Source: Lewinella sp. IMCC34183
Lineage (GTDB): Bacteria; Bacteroidota; Bacteroidia; Chitinophagales; Saprospiraceae
Direction of reading: 5' to 3'
DNA length: 64,000 bases
Assembly (NCBI RefSeq): GCF_003390915.1
Contig: NZ_QMEM01000010.1
Location: 62,001-126,000, forward strand
In this document: piece by piece, positions 46,001 through 54,852 of the stretch
How the letters are laid out: every line of letters starts with the position of its first letter
How positions within the stretch are numbered: position 1 is the first letter of the stretch
Notes under the pieces: generated by a model
Seen by the model: the letters and a program-made list of their open reading frames with translations, nothing else
The model's database searches: none
Told to the model about the DNA's origin: nothing
Position numbers and translations under genes: made by a program

Positions 46001-46019
46001 AATTGTAAATATGACAATT
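46001..46019. promoter_or_regulatory. Candidate operator AATTGT-N7-ACAATT upstream of GH127 gene
   Basis: A perfect 6+6 inverted repeat with a 7-base spacer (AATTGTAAATATGACAATT) lies directly before the GH127 ATG. An identical arrangement is found at 59981-59999 ahead of the GH43/GH51 operon, suggesting a common repressor. Confidence 0.55.
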
Positions 46020-46068
46020 TTCAGCCGCTCCCGGTTGCCACCCTGTAAAGTTTGGTCATGCGGGCGCT

Positions 46069-46773
46069 CTATTTTGTACCGAGGCGCGCGGTCAGGTGTT
46101 CGGCGAAGGTCTCCCCGACCGGCAGCCAGTCCGGGCCGATCCGCAGCCGATATTTCTGTTTGGCATCGATCCGGGCCAGATTGACGAGGTAGCTGCGGTG
46201 GATCCGCTGGAAACCCCGCTCCCGCAGCTGTTCGGTAAGGTGCTTCAGCCGTTCCAGGGTAATGACGGGCCGGTCCTGCCCCGCCAGGTGGATCTTTACG
46301 TAGTCGCCCATACTCTCCACGAAGCGGATATCGGCCGTGACGATCCGCACTTCCTCGTACTCCGAATAGACGTAAAAATGGTCTGGCGGGGACGCAGGTG
46401 CCGGGCCCGGTTCCCGGAGCCGGATCCACTCGGCGGCCTTTCCCAACGCCCGCTGGAAGCGCTCGGGGCGCACGGGTTTCACCAGGTAGTCCACCACGTC
46501 GAGCTCGAAACCCTCGTGGGCGTGTTCCCGGTAGGCGGTAAGGAAGATGATCAGGGGCCGCTCCTCGGGCAGCTGCCGGACGAACTCCAGCCCGCTCACG
46601 TCGGGCATGTTGATGTCGGACAGCAGCAGGTCGACCGTATTCTCACCCAAAAAAGCGGCGGCGGCCGCCGCGTCCGTAAAGGTGCGCAGCAGCTCCCAGT
46701 CCGGCGCGTCGCGCGCCAGGCGCTCCACCAGGAGCAGAGCCAGGGGCTCGTCGTCGAGGGCGATGAAGGTCAT
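46069..46773 (-). CDS. LytTR family response regulator
   Basis: The 234-residue regulator has an N-terminal receiver (ALDDEPLALLLVERL acid pocket; phospho-acceptor Asp near 52 in LLLSDINMPD; Lys in LVKPVRPERF) and a C-terminal LytTR DNA-binding domain (DIRFVESMGDYVKIHL to FQRIHRSYLVNLARID). It is the partner of the histidine kinase whose stop codon overlaps its ATG by 4 bases. LytTR regulators of this type bind direct repeats at promoters; targets are unknown, and the divergent outer-membrane receptor gene beyond the kinase is a candidate. Confidence 0.93.
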   Translation of the reverse strand: MTFIALDDEPLALLLVERLARDAPDWELLRTFTDAAAAAAFLGENTVDLLLSDINMPDVSGLEFVRQLPEERPLIIFLTAYREHAHEGFELDVVDYLVKPVRPERFQRALGKAAEWIRLREPGPAPASPPDHFYVYSEYEEVRIVTADIRFVESMGDYVKIHLAGQDRPVITLERLKHLTEQLRERGFQRIHRSYLVNLARIDAKQKYRLRIGPDWLPVGETFAEHLTARLGTK

Positions 46774-47813
46774 TCGGCGAGGGTTAGGGCGAGGGCTACG
46801 CGGTGACGGTCGCCGCCGTTGTCCACCTGCAGGTCGTAGCGGCGGGCGTAGGAGTGATCGAGCCGCTGCCGCGTGTTCGCCATCCCGATTCCGGAAGGGT
46901 TGCCCTGCCGCTGCTTGCTGTCCGGCAGCAGGAGATTGACCACCTCCAGGCGAAGCCGTTTGTCCTCCAGGCGGATGCGCACCTCGATCGTACACGGCTG
47001 CCGCGTGGTGAGGCCGTGCTTGAAGGCGTTTTCCACGAAGGGGACCAGGATCATCGGCTCGATCTCCAGCCCCTCGGGCACCGACGCCGGCAATTCCACC
47101 CGCAGGTCGGCGTTGGGGGGGAGCCGCAGGCGCTGGAGGTCCACGTAACTTTGGATGAACTGGAGGTCGCGGACCAGCGGCACGCGCCGGCTCGCGCATT
47201 CGTAGAGGATGTAGCTCACCATCTCCGACAGTTTCAGCAGGGCATCGGGGGTACGGTCCGGCGCGGTCAGCGACAGTACGTAAAGGTTGTTGATGGTGTT
47301 AAGCAGGAAGTGCGGATTGATCTGCGATTTCAGCAGGGCGATCTCGGCCTCCAGGCGCTGACGGTTGGCCTGTTCCTCCGCTTTCTTCTTTTCCTCGAAG
47401 GCGGTAAAGCCGCGGAAGGTCGCCGCGACCCCGAAGACCGTCATGCCGAGGAAAATGGCCGGGACGACCATCCAGCCTATCGGCCGCGCGGGTTCCCCGG
47501 CACCTGCGTCCGCGCCCCCCCTGACCGCTTCCAGGAGCAGCCAATCGGTAGCGACCGAGAAGCTCACGTATACCAGGAACGCCAGCACCGCCCACCCGTA
47601 GAAACTGCGCTTGCGGCCGGAGAAATACAGCGGCAGCACCGCGTAGTACAGGAGGTTGTAGTAGACCGCGAAGCCCGCGACGCGCAGCGTGATCAGCAGG
47701 TAGCTGTCGAAGGAGCGGGCAGCCGTATCCCCCGTGAGGACGAAGAGCAGCCACAGCCCGATCCAGACGGTCGCCTGCAGGACAATGGAGCGGGAGATGC
47801 GGGGGGTGGACAT
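46770..47813 (-). CDS. LytS/YehU-type sensor histidine kinase
   Basis: The 347-residue inner-membrane kinase has four or five transmembrane helices in its first ~150 residues, a short coiled coil (FEEKKKAEEQANRQRLEAE) and the His_kinase domain with QINPHFLLNTINNLY (phospho-His near 168). A HATPase_c domain follows (VPFVENAFKHG N box, GIGMANTRQRL G box). No periplasmic sensor domain is visible. ATG 47813 is chosen over 47894, whose extension covers the C-rich leader motif. It forms an operon with the LytTR regulator. Confidence 0.93.
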   Translation of the reverse strand: MSTPRISRSIVLQATVWIGLWLLFVLTGDTAARSFDSYLLITLRVAGFAVYYNLLYYAVLPLYFSGRKRSFYGWAVLAFLVYVSFSVATDWLLLEAVRGGADAGAGEPARPIGWMVVPAIFLGMTVFGVAATFRGFTAFEEKKKAEEQANRQRLEAEIALLKSQINPHFLLNTINNLYVLSLTAPDRTPDALLKLSEMVSYILYECASRRVPLVRDLQFIQSYVDLQRLRLPPNADLRVELPASVPEGLEIEPMILVPFVENAFKHGLTTRQPCTIEVRIRLEDKRLRLEVVNLLLPDSKQRQGNPSGIGMANTRQRLDHSYARRYDLQVDNGGDRHRVALALTLAE

Positions 47814-48000
47814 AGGCGGAAGCGGCTGATGGGATAAAGATCGGCTTTTCAAACCGGCGGCGGCGGGGCGCGGGTGCGGGGTTCGTCGGGACAATCCCCG
47901 GGTTCACCGAGACACCCGCATCCGGGCTCAAACGCGCGCTGACCTTTGTGTTGCAACCAAGGAAACCGGCACGGATGCCGGCCCGCAAACGCCCCAAATT

Positions 48001-50556
48001 ATGAAATACACTATCCTCCTCGTCTTTGCCCTGCTGCTGGCTTCCGGCGCTTCCCTTCATGCTCAGTTTCCCGGCGGCGGCCCCGGCGGTCCGGGGGGTG
48101 CCCGGCCGGCCACGGCGGGACGCGTATACGGCAAGGTGGTCGACGAAACCGGCGCCGGCGTGTCCTACGCCACCGTGCAGGTAGAAGGCAAGGTGATGGA
48201 CCCCGCCACCAAGGAACTGCGCGATACCATCTATGCCGGACAGTTCACCCAGGACAACGGCGACTTCAACTTCGAGCAGGTATCCGCCAGGGGGCCGCTG
48301 GAAGTGGTGGTATCCTTCCTGGGCTACGCCGAGATCCGCCAGCCCTTCGACTTCAGCGGCGGCCCCACGAAGGACCTCGGGAACCTCTCCCTGGCCGCTG
48401 CCGCCAGCAACCTCGCCGAAGTGACGGTAACGGCGGAGGCCTCCCTCTCCACCCTCTCGCTCGACCGCAAGTCGTACCGCGTGGACAAGGACCTGAGCAC
48501 CGCCGGCGGTACGGCCGTGGACGCGCTGAAGAACGTGCCGTCCCTGTCGGTCGACCTCGACGGTAACGTCAGCCTCCGCAACGGTGCGCCCCAGGTCTTC
48601 ATCGACGGGCGGCCCTCCACCCTCACGCTCGACCAGATCCCCGCCAACTCCATCGAGAGCGTGGAGGTGATCACCAACCCCTCGGCAAAGTTTGACGCCG
48701 GCGGCGGGGCGGCGGGCATCGTCAATATCGTCCTGAAGAAGGACCAGCAGGTCGGCTACAACGGCAACCTGCGGCTGGGAGGCGACACCCAGGGGGGCTA
48801 CAACCTCGGCGGCGACATCAACGCCCGCGGCGGCAAGGTCAACCTCTTCGGGTCGGGCATGCTCATGAGTCGCCAGGGAACCACGGTGGGTACCACCGAG
48901 CGCGAAACCTTCTCCGACACCCCGAATACCCTCATCTCCCAGCGCAGCGAATCCGACATGAACGGCACCTTCGGGAACGTCCGGGCCGGCCTGGACTACT
49001 TCCTCGACAACCGCAACACCCTGACCCTGAGCGGCAACTATATGCGCGGCGCCTTCACCCCGACCGAGTACCTCACTAACACGACCGACTACCGCTACGG
49101 TACGGGCACCGAAACGACTTCCTACGAGCGCTTCAGCGACCAGGACCGCAACTTCCGCAACTCCGGCGCCTCCCTGCAGTTCAAGCACCTCTTCCCGAAG
49201 CAGGGGGCGGAATGGACGGCCGACGCGAACTACAACCAGGTCAGGTTCGACGGCAACAGCCTCTACCGCAACGTCTACGACAACGGCAACGTAAGCCAGC
49301 AGCGGCAGGAGTCGACGGGCAGCGGAAGCTTCCTGACCCTGCAGTCGGACTTCATCGCCGCCATCGACGACAAGACGAAGCTCGAGGGCGGCATCAAGGC
49401 AACCCTGCGCAGCAACAGTACCGACCAGTCCAACTTCGTCAACTACGGAGACGGCGAAGACTGGGAGCAGATCACCCAGTTGTCCGACCAGTTCTCCTTT
49501 CAGGACAATGTCTTCGCCGGCTACCTGCAGGCTGGCCGGGAGATCGGCGACTGGGGCTTCCAGGTGGGACTGCGGGCCGAGAGCTCCTTCTACAAAGGCA
49601 CCCTCACCGGCATGGATTCCTCCTTCACCATCGACTACCCCATCAGCCTGTTCCCGAGCGCCTTCCTGACCCGCAAGCTGAACGAGACCGACCAGCTGCA
49701 GCTGGCCTATACCCGCCGCATCAACCGGCCGAACTTCTTCCAGACGATGCCCTTCACCGACTTCTCCGACTCCCTGAACCTGCGCCGCGGCAATCCCCAG
49801 CTGCTGCCCGAGTTCACCAACTCGCTGGAGCTGTCGTACCAGAACATCTTCCCCAGCGGTAATAACCTGCTGGTGTCGCTTTACTACAAACAGGCCACCG
49901 ACCTGATCGCCGCCTACCAGATATCGGAGTATAACGAGCAACTGGGCGAGGACGCCATCGTGACCAGCTACGCCAATACCAACAGCGCCACCGCCTACGG
50001 TGCCGAGGTGACCCTGAAGAACAACTTCTTCGGCTGGCTCGACCTGACCTCCAACCTCAACGCCTACCAATCGGTCGTCGACGCCGGCAACCTCGAGTCC
50101 GGCCTGCAGGTCAACCGCCTCAGCGGCTTCCTGAAGGAGACCGCCCAGATCAAGTTGCCCAAGGATTTCGCCCTCCAGTTCAACGGCGAGTACCGCACCC
50201 GCGCCTCCTTCACCCCGACCACGAACAACGACCCCTTCGCCGGCGGCGGTGGCGGCCCCAGCCAGAACACGGCACAGGGCTACACCCAGTCGATATGGTT
50301 CGTCGACGCCTCCCTGCGCAAGGACTTCTGGAACAACGCCGCTTCCCTTACCCTCGGCATACAGGATATCTTCGGCAGCCGCAAGTTCGGCAGCTACACG
50401 CTCACGGACTTCTTCAGTCAGGAGACTTCCCGCCTGGCTAATCCGCAAACCGTTCGCCTCAACTTCTCCTACCGCTTCGGCAAGATGGATGCCTCGCTGT
50501 TCCAGCGGAAGAACACCAACTCCAGTTCCCAGGGATCGGACATGATCGGAGGATAG
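48001..50556 (+). CDS. Outer membrane beta-barrel receptor (TonB-dependent receptor-like)
   Basis: The 851-residue protein has a signal peptide followed by a Gly/Pro-rich stretch (FPGGGPGGPGG), a carboxypeptidase-regulatory-like domain (about 40-135), a plug (DKDLSTAGGTAVDALKNVP, then VEVITNPSAKFDAGGGAAGIVNIVLKK) and an OMP_b-brl_3 type barrel. It is not a SusC homologue and has no SusD partner. Substrate may be a small ligand or a peptide. It is divergent from the LytS/LytTR pair with 187 bases between. Confidence 0.9.
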   Translation: MKYTILLVFALLLASGASLHAQFPGGGPGGPGGARPATAGRVYGKVVDETGAGVSYATVQVEGKVMDPATKELRDTIYAGQFTQDNGDFNFEQVSARGPLEVVVSFLGYAEIRQPFDFSGGPTKDLGNLSLAAAASNLAEVTVTAEASLSTLSLDRKSYRVDKDLSTAGGTAVDALKNVPSLSVDLDGNVSLRNGAPQVFIDGRPSTLTLDQIPANSIESVEVITNPSAKFDAGGGAAGIVNIVLKKDQQVGYNGNLRLGGDTQGGYNLGGDINARGGKVNLFGSGMLMSRQGTTVGTTERETFSDTPNTLISQRSESDMNGTFGNVRAGLDYFLDNRNTLTLSGNYMRGAFTPTEYLTNTTDYRYGTGTETTSYERFSDQDRNFRNSGASLQFKHLFPKQGAEWTADANYNQVRFDGNSLYRNVYDNGNVSQQRQESTGSGSFLTLQSDFIAAIDDKTKLEGGIKATLRSNSTDQSNFVNYGDGEDWEQITQLSDQFSFQDNVFAGYLQAGREIGDWGFQVGLRAESSFYKGTLTGMDSSFTIDYPISLFPSAFLTRKLNETDQLQLAYTRRINRPNFFQTMPFTDFSDSLNLRRGNPQLLPEFTNSLELSYQNIFPSGNNLLVSLYYKQATDLIAAYQISEYNEQLGEDAIVTSYANTNSATAYGAEVTLKNNFFGWLDLTSNLNAYQSVVDAGNLESGLQVNRLSGFLKETAQIKLPKDFALQFNGEYRTRASFTPTTNNDPFAGGGGGPSQNTAQGYTQSIWFVDASLRKDFWNNAASLTLGIQDIFGSRKFGSYTLTDFFSQETSRLANPQTVRLNFSYRFGKMDASLFQRKNTNSSSQGSDMIGG

Positions 50557-50580
50557 CCGATGACGGGGCGGTGAACCCAA

Positions 50581-51441
50581 CTAGTTCAGCGGGGCCGCGC
50601 CCACGCGCAGGCTGTAGCGCCCGATGTAGGTGTCGATGGCCGAGACGAGCTTCCGGTAGTCGTCGATCCGGTAATAGGTGAGATCGACGCGCGTTTCCCG
50701 CCCCTCCGGGCCGACCAGGACCAGTACGGCCTCCGCCTGGTAGAGGCGGTACGCCAGGTAGTCGTGCCAGTAGTGCATCGTCAGTTCGGGTACCCGCAGC
50801 AGCACCCCGGCCGCACTGATCTCCAGTGCCGTGCCGCGGAAGGGCAGGTGACGGTACATCGACCAGTCGCGGTTCGGGTAGGCCGCCGCCACCAGCAACA
50901 CGAGGCCCGGATAGGGACGCGGAAAACGAAGCAGCACGACCGCCGCAACGAGTGCGATCGCCACGCGGGCCACCAGCGATACCAGCAGGTAACGCCGCCG
51001 CAGGCGGAAACCGTAGCGGCGCGGGGCATCCACACCGAAGTACAGGGTTTCGAGGGCCCGCATCTCGGCGTTTCGCTCCAGCACCTCCTGCATGCGTTGG
51101 CGGGGGTCGCCGCCGCGCCCGGGGGGGTCTACCGCCGCGCCGGAAGCGGGCAGCAGCCACCAGCGGGTGGCCAGGGTTTCGAGCCGCCACCAGTCGATTT
51201 CGTCGAGCCCGCTGAAGTGGTGGATCCGCCACCGGATCAGCGCCCCGGCCCGCCAGCGCCGGGCGCCGAGGTAGCCGCCGCCGAGCGCGGCCAGCACCAC
51301 GGGCACCGTCCACACCCAGCCCGCACCCCACACGGCCAGCGCGGCGGCCAAGGGCGTGCCGAGGAAGAGCAGGAGAGCGGGCACGGAGACCCAACAATGC
51401 CCCGTGATCACCCGGCGGAGCAGGTTGGAGGAGGATGCCAT
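50581..51441 (-). CDS. Integral membrane protein of unknown function
   Basis: The 286-residue protein has two hydrophobic helices near the N-terminus (about 18-60) and another pair around 150-185. A central Arg/Trp-rich stretch (IRWRIHHFSGLDEIDWWRLE) and a C-terminal soluble region (about 200-286) complete it. I recognise no family. It is convergent with the receptor gene upstream and lies back to back with the class V aminotransferase gene. Translation starts at the ATG at 51441. Confidence 0.6.
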   Translation of the reverse strand: MASSSNLLRRVITGHCWVSVPALLLFLGTPLAAALAVWGAGWVWTVPVVLAALGGGYLGARRWRAGALIRWRIHHFSGLDEIDWWRLETLATRWWLLPASGAAVDPPGRGGDPRQRMQEVLERNAEMRALETLYFGVDAPRRYGFRLRRRYLLVSLVARVAIALVAAVVLLRFPRPYPGLVLLVAAAYPNRDWSMYRHLPFRGTALEISAAGVLLRVPELTMHYWHDYLAYRLYQAEAVLVLVGPEGRETRVDLTYYRIDDYRKLVSAIDTYIGRYSLRVGAAPLN

Positions 51442-51634
51442 ACGGTAAGTACGCCGCCGTGCCCCCCCGTCGTACTCCGGGGATGGCCTTTAACCCGCGG
51501 CCGCAGGTGCGGTGTGCGCCCCCAGCCGGCCGGCCGCTGCGGGCGGGAAAAGGCAGATTTGTCCTATTTTCCAGTGGGGGTACCGGGCTGCCCGATTTCC
51601 GGTAACACATTACATCGGGTGCATATAAAGGATT

Positions 51635-53113
51635 ATGTCCATGTCCCATTCTCCGGCTTTGTCCACCGCATTCACCGCCATCCGCGACGGCATCATCGGT
51701 TCCCGTCAGCGTATCACCACCCTCCCCCACCCGGAGGGGATCCCCCTTGTCTACGCCGACTGGACGGCCAGCGGGCGGGCGTACGGTCCCATTGAGGATA
51801 CGATCCGCGAACGGATCCTGCCCTTCATGGCCAATACCCATACCGATACCAACTCCACCGGTAGCGCCATGACCCACGCCTACCATACGGCCCGGCAGGT
51901 CATCCGCGACCACGTCAATGCATCGGCGGACGACGTACTGATCTGTACGGGCTCCGGAATGACCGGCGCGGTAAACAAATTACAGCGGCTGCTGGGGCTG
52001 AAACGGGATTTCGCCGACCGCCCCGAACAGCGGCCGGTGGTCTTCGTCAGTGACATGGAGCACCACAGTAACCACACGAGCTGGCTGGAAACGGGCGCGG
52101 AGGTCGTGATCGTCGCGTGCAACGCGCGCGGCCTGGTGTGTCCGCGTCGCTTCGCCGCGGCCGTAGCGGACTATCCCGCGGACCGGCCGAAGTACGCCGC
52201 CGTGACGGCCTGCTCCAACGTCACGGGCATCGAATCGCCGTACCACGCGATCGCGGAGGTCATGCACGCCGCTGGCGGCTATTGCTTCGTGGATTTTGCC
52301 TGTTCGGCGCCCTACGTGCCCATCGATCTCCACCCCCCGGGCCGGCCCGACGCCGCCCTCGACGCCGTGTACTTCAGTCCCCACAAATTTCTGGGCGGAC
52401 CGGGCAGCTGCGGCGTGCTGCTGGTACACCGCCGGCACCTGCGCTCCGCCGTCCCCGATCACCCCGGTGGCGGAACCGTAAGCTGGACCAACCCCTGGGG
52501 GGAGCACCGCTTCCTGCCCGACCCCGAGCAGCGCGAGGACGGGGGCACGCCGGCGATCCTGCAGACCATCCGCGCCGCCCTGGCCATCCGTCTGAAAGAA
52601 CAAATGGGAACCGATGCCATGCGGGAACGCGAGAAGTCACTGATGTCCGTCCTGTGGGAGGGCCTGGACCGCATTCCGGAGGTGGAGGTGCTCGACGGCG
52701 AACACCGGGAACGGTTGGCCATCGTTTCCTTCAACCTGCGGGGCCTGCCCTTTGCCCTGGCCGTCAAGCTGCTGAACGACCGCTACGGCGTGCAGGTCCG
52801 TGGCGGATGCTCCTGCGCGGGCACCTATGGCCATCGCTTGCTGGGCATCGACCGGGCGACGTCGGCCCGCACGCTGCGCCGCCTCGACGAGGGACTGCCC
52901 GTCCGGCGGCCGGGTTGGGTACGCCTGAGTCTACACCCCACCACTACCCACGAGGAAGTCCACTACCTGCTCCAAGCCATCCGGGGCGTGGCGCGTCATC
53001 ACCGGGAGTGGGCGACGGAGTACACCGTGTGTCCTGATACGGGTACCGTAGCACCCTGTCGTCCCGCCGCCGACCGGCAGTTGCTCGGGCGTATCTCGGA
53101 GGTCTTTGCTTAG
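51635..53113 (+). CDS. Class V aminotransferase / cysteine desulfurase-like PLP enzyme
   Basis: The 492-residue PLP enzyme of the NifS/CsdA fold has the cofactor-binding SPHKFLGGPGSCGVLL (Schiff-base Lys251), the upstream VSDMEHHSNHTSWLETGAEV and VDFACSAPYVPID segments, and RGGCSCAGTYGHRLLGID with Cys392 and Cys394 in the active-site loop. A ~60-residue C-terminal extension is present. It may mobilise sulfur from cysteine or act on another amino acid; no Isc/Suf genes are nearby. Its stop codon interlocks with that of the convergent ECF sigma gene. Confidence 0.9.
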   Translation: MSMSHSPALSTAFTAIRDGIIGSRQRITTLPHPEGIPLVYADWTASGRAYGPIEDTIRERILPFMANTHTDTNSTGSAMTHAYHTARQVIRDHVNASADDVLICTGSGMTGAVNKLQRLLGLKRDFADRPEQRPVVFVSDMEHHSNHTSWLETGAEVVIVACNARGLVCPRRFAAAVADYPADRPKYAAVTACSNVTGIESPYHAIAEVMHAAGGYCFVDFACSAPYVPIDLHPPGRPDAALDAVYFSPHKFLGGPGSCGVLLVHRRHLRSAVPDHPGGGTVSWTNPWGEHRFLPDPEQREDGGTPAILQTIRAALAIRLKEQMGTDAMREREKSLMSVLWEGLDRIPEVEVLDGEHRERLAIVSFNLRGLPFALAVKLLNDRYGVQVRGGCSCAGTYGHRLLGIDRATSARTLRRLDEGLPVRRPGWVRLSLHPTTTHEEVHYLLQAIRGVARHHREWATEYTVCPDTGTVAPCRPAADRQLLGRISEVFA

Positions 53114-53700
53114 AATCTTGTCCGGAAGAACAGGAGTAGGAGGGCCAGCAGCTCGGGGTGGGAGCTGAGGTAATCCCGCAGAAAATGATTAGCGCGTGAG
53201 AGGTGCACGCGTACCGTGGCCTCGGCGATGCCCAGACGGCGGGCGATGCTGCCATTGGTCAGGCCCGAGCGGTAGTGCAGGTTAAATATTTCACGCTGCC
53301 GATCGGGCATGCGCTGGATCGCCAGCTCCGCGATCTCCAGGTAGTCGCTCAGGATCAGGTCCTCCTCCGCGCGTGCCGGCGCGGCGATCCGCTGGTCGGC
53401 TGCGTAGCGTTCTTCCTGGTGGTCGAGCCGGCGTTCCCGCTTCAGGTAGTTCCAGGCGAGGTCGCGGGTGATCTTGTGCAGGAGGGGGGAAACAGGCTGG
53501 TCCGGATCGACGATAGCCCGCTTTTTCCACAACTGGAGAAAAACGTCGGAGGTGATTTCTTCGGCCGCCGGTGCGCTACCCGTCAGCTTAAGCGAAAAGC
53601 CGTACACCCGTGGGTGGCACTGGTCATATATCCACGTGAAGCTTTGCAGATCACCCCCCCTGAGTTTTTCGAGGTGGCTCCGCCAGTTCTGGGTTTGCAC
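53110..53700 (-). CDS. ECF RNA polymerase sigma factor (sigma-70 family)
   Basis: This protein has sigma-2 (LQSFTWIYDQCHPRVYGFSLKLTG, EEITSDVFLQLWKK) and sigma-4 (LAIQRMPDRQREIFNLHY, NGSIARRLGIAEATVRVHLSRA) regions. A hydrophobic tail (LLALLLLFF) is typical of sigma factors paired with FecR proteins in SUS-like loci. A GTG at 53700 gives 196 residues; upstream TTG codons at 53745 or 53730 are alternatives, and no ATG is available. It is divergent from FecR, with which it should form the cell-surface-signalling pair controlling the downstream SusCD genes. Confidence 0.92.
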   Translation of the reverse strand: MQTQNWRSHLEKLRGGDLQSFTWIYDQCHPRVYGFSLKLTGSAPAAEEITSDVFLQLWKKRAIVDPDQPVSPLLHKITRDLAWNYLKRERRLDHQEERYAADQRIAAPARAEEDLILSDYLEIAELAIQRMPDRQREIFNLHYRSGLTNGSIARRLGIAEATVRVHLSRANHFLRDYLSSHPELLALLLLFFRTRF

Positions 53701-53814
53701 GATTGTCTTTTCACTAATAAAGTTTTTCAAGATACGACTTTTCAAAAAAAATTGCCCATTCAGTAAACGATCTTTATTTGTCTTTTGGACTATTGTACGA
53801 AGCGATCACTGCAA

Positions 53815-54786
53815 ATGTCCAAATCAGAACTGTCTATCCTGCTTGCGAAAGTTCGTTCAGGAACGTGTACGCCCACCGAGGCGGACCGCCTATACACCCT
53901 CGCCCGCCAGCTGCCCAAGTCCGAGGCGGAGCCCATTCTCTGGGCGCTCTGGGAGCGGGATGGCTTTACGGAGCGGTTGCCGCCGGCCTTCGCACAGCGG
54001 CTGCTTGATCGCGTAGGGCAGGAAGGCGGAACGACGAAGCGGGGACGCCGCCGCTGGATGCAGGTCGCCTCACTGGCGGCGGCCGTAGCCCTCGTCGTTT
54101 TCGCCGGTTTCTACGTGCTGGGTCGGGAAACTACCATCACCACTTCGACGGCCTTCGGCGAGCAACGCACGCTGGAGCTGCCGGACGGATCCCGGGTGCG
54201 GCTTAACGCGAATTCCGTCCTCCGCTATGCGGAGAGTTGGGACGATACCGAAGACCGGGAAGTCTGGCTCGACGGCGAGGCCTTCTTCGAGGTAACCAAG
54301 AAGCGGTCCACCGGTCAGAAGTTCCGCGTCATCACCCCTGACCTGTCTATCTCCGTGCTCGGTACGGTATTCAACGTGAACCGGCAGCAGGACCAGACCA
54401 GCGTGTACCTGGAGGAGGGCAGCATCGCCCTGGAGCTCACCGATTCCGGGTCTGCGGAGCAGCTGATGGAGCCCGGGGAGCTGGTCACCTATTCGGCCGT
54501 CCGGCAAGAAGTAATCGCCGACAAGAAGATTGACGAGCCGAAGGTGCATACGTCCTGGAAGGACGGCGTGCTCACCTTCGACGATACGCCCCTCGCCGAC
54601 GTCCTCGGGCGGGTCGAAAACCTCTACGGCGTGCACATCGCCGTGGAGGACTCCACCCTATTCCAACGAAAAATCACCGGAGGCCTCCCCATGGCCGACC
54701 TGGAGATCGTGATCCCCCTGCTCGAGCAGGTAAGCGGTTACCAGCTCGACGCCGTGAAGCCGGGCTCCTACATCATGCATCGATAA
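53815..54786 (+). CDS. FecR family anti-sigma factor
   Basis: The 323-residue protein has a cytoplasmic anti-sigma N-terminus, a transmembrane helix (about 80-98), a periplasmic FecR domain (FGEQRTLELPDGSRVRLNANS to ISVLGTVFNVN) and a DUF4974-type C-terminus (LTFDDTPLADVLGRVENLYG). It holds the ECF sigma until the STN domain of the SusC protein signals substrate binding. ATG 53815 is preferred to a TTG at 53785. A short hairpin lies between it and SusC. Confidence 0.93.
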   Translation: MSKSELSILLAKVRSGTCTPTEADRLYTLARQLPKSEAEPILWALWERDGFTERLPPAFAQRLLDRVGQEGGTTKRGRRRWMQVASLAAAVALVVFAGFYVLGRETTITTSTAFGEQRTLELPDGSRVRLNANSVLRYAESWDDTEDREVWLDGEAFFEVTKKRSTGQKFRVITPDLSISVLGTVFNVNRQQDQTSVYLEEGSIALELTDSGSAEQLMEPGELVTYSAVRQEVIADKKIDEPKVHTSWKDGVLTFDDTPLADVLGRVENLYGVHIAVEDSTLFQRKITGGLPMADLEIVIPLLEQVSGYQLDAVKPGSYIMHR

Positions 54787-54803
54787 TCAACCCGTAGTCG
54801 ATC

Positions 54804-54826
54804 GCCCCGTCGGAATTCTCCGGGGC
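54804..54826 (+). other. Small GC hairpin between fecR and susC
   Basis: GCCCCG (54804-54809) pairs with CGGGGC (54821-54826). It is not followed by a T run, so it is probably an mRNA processing or attenuation element that could separate expression of FecR from the abundant SusC. Confidence 0.3.
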
Positions 54827-54852
54827 ATTCATGCCTTTAAATCACGCCACTC

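Noticed and set aside
43634-46429. 931-residue version of the GH127 protein
   Set aside because: The extra N-terminus is antisense to the LytTR gene, while the ATG at 46000 begins a perfect signal peptide.
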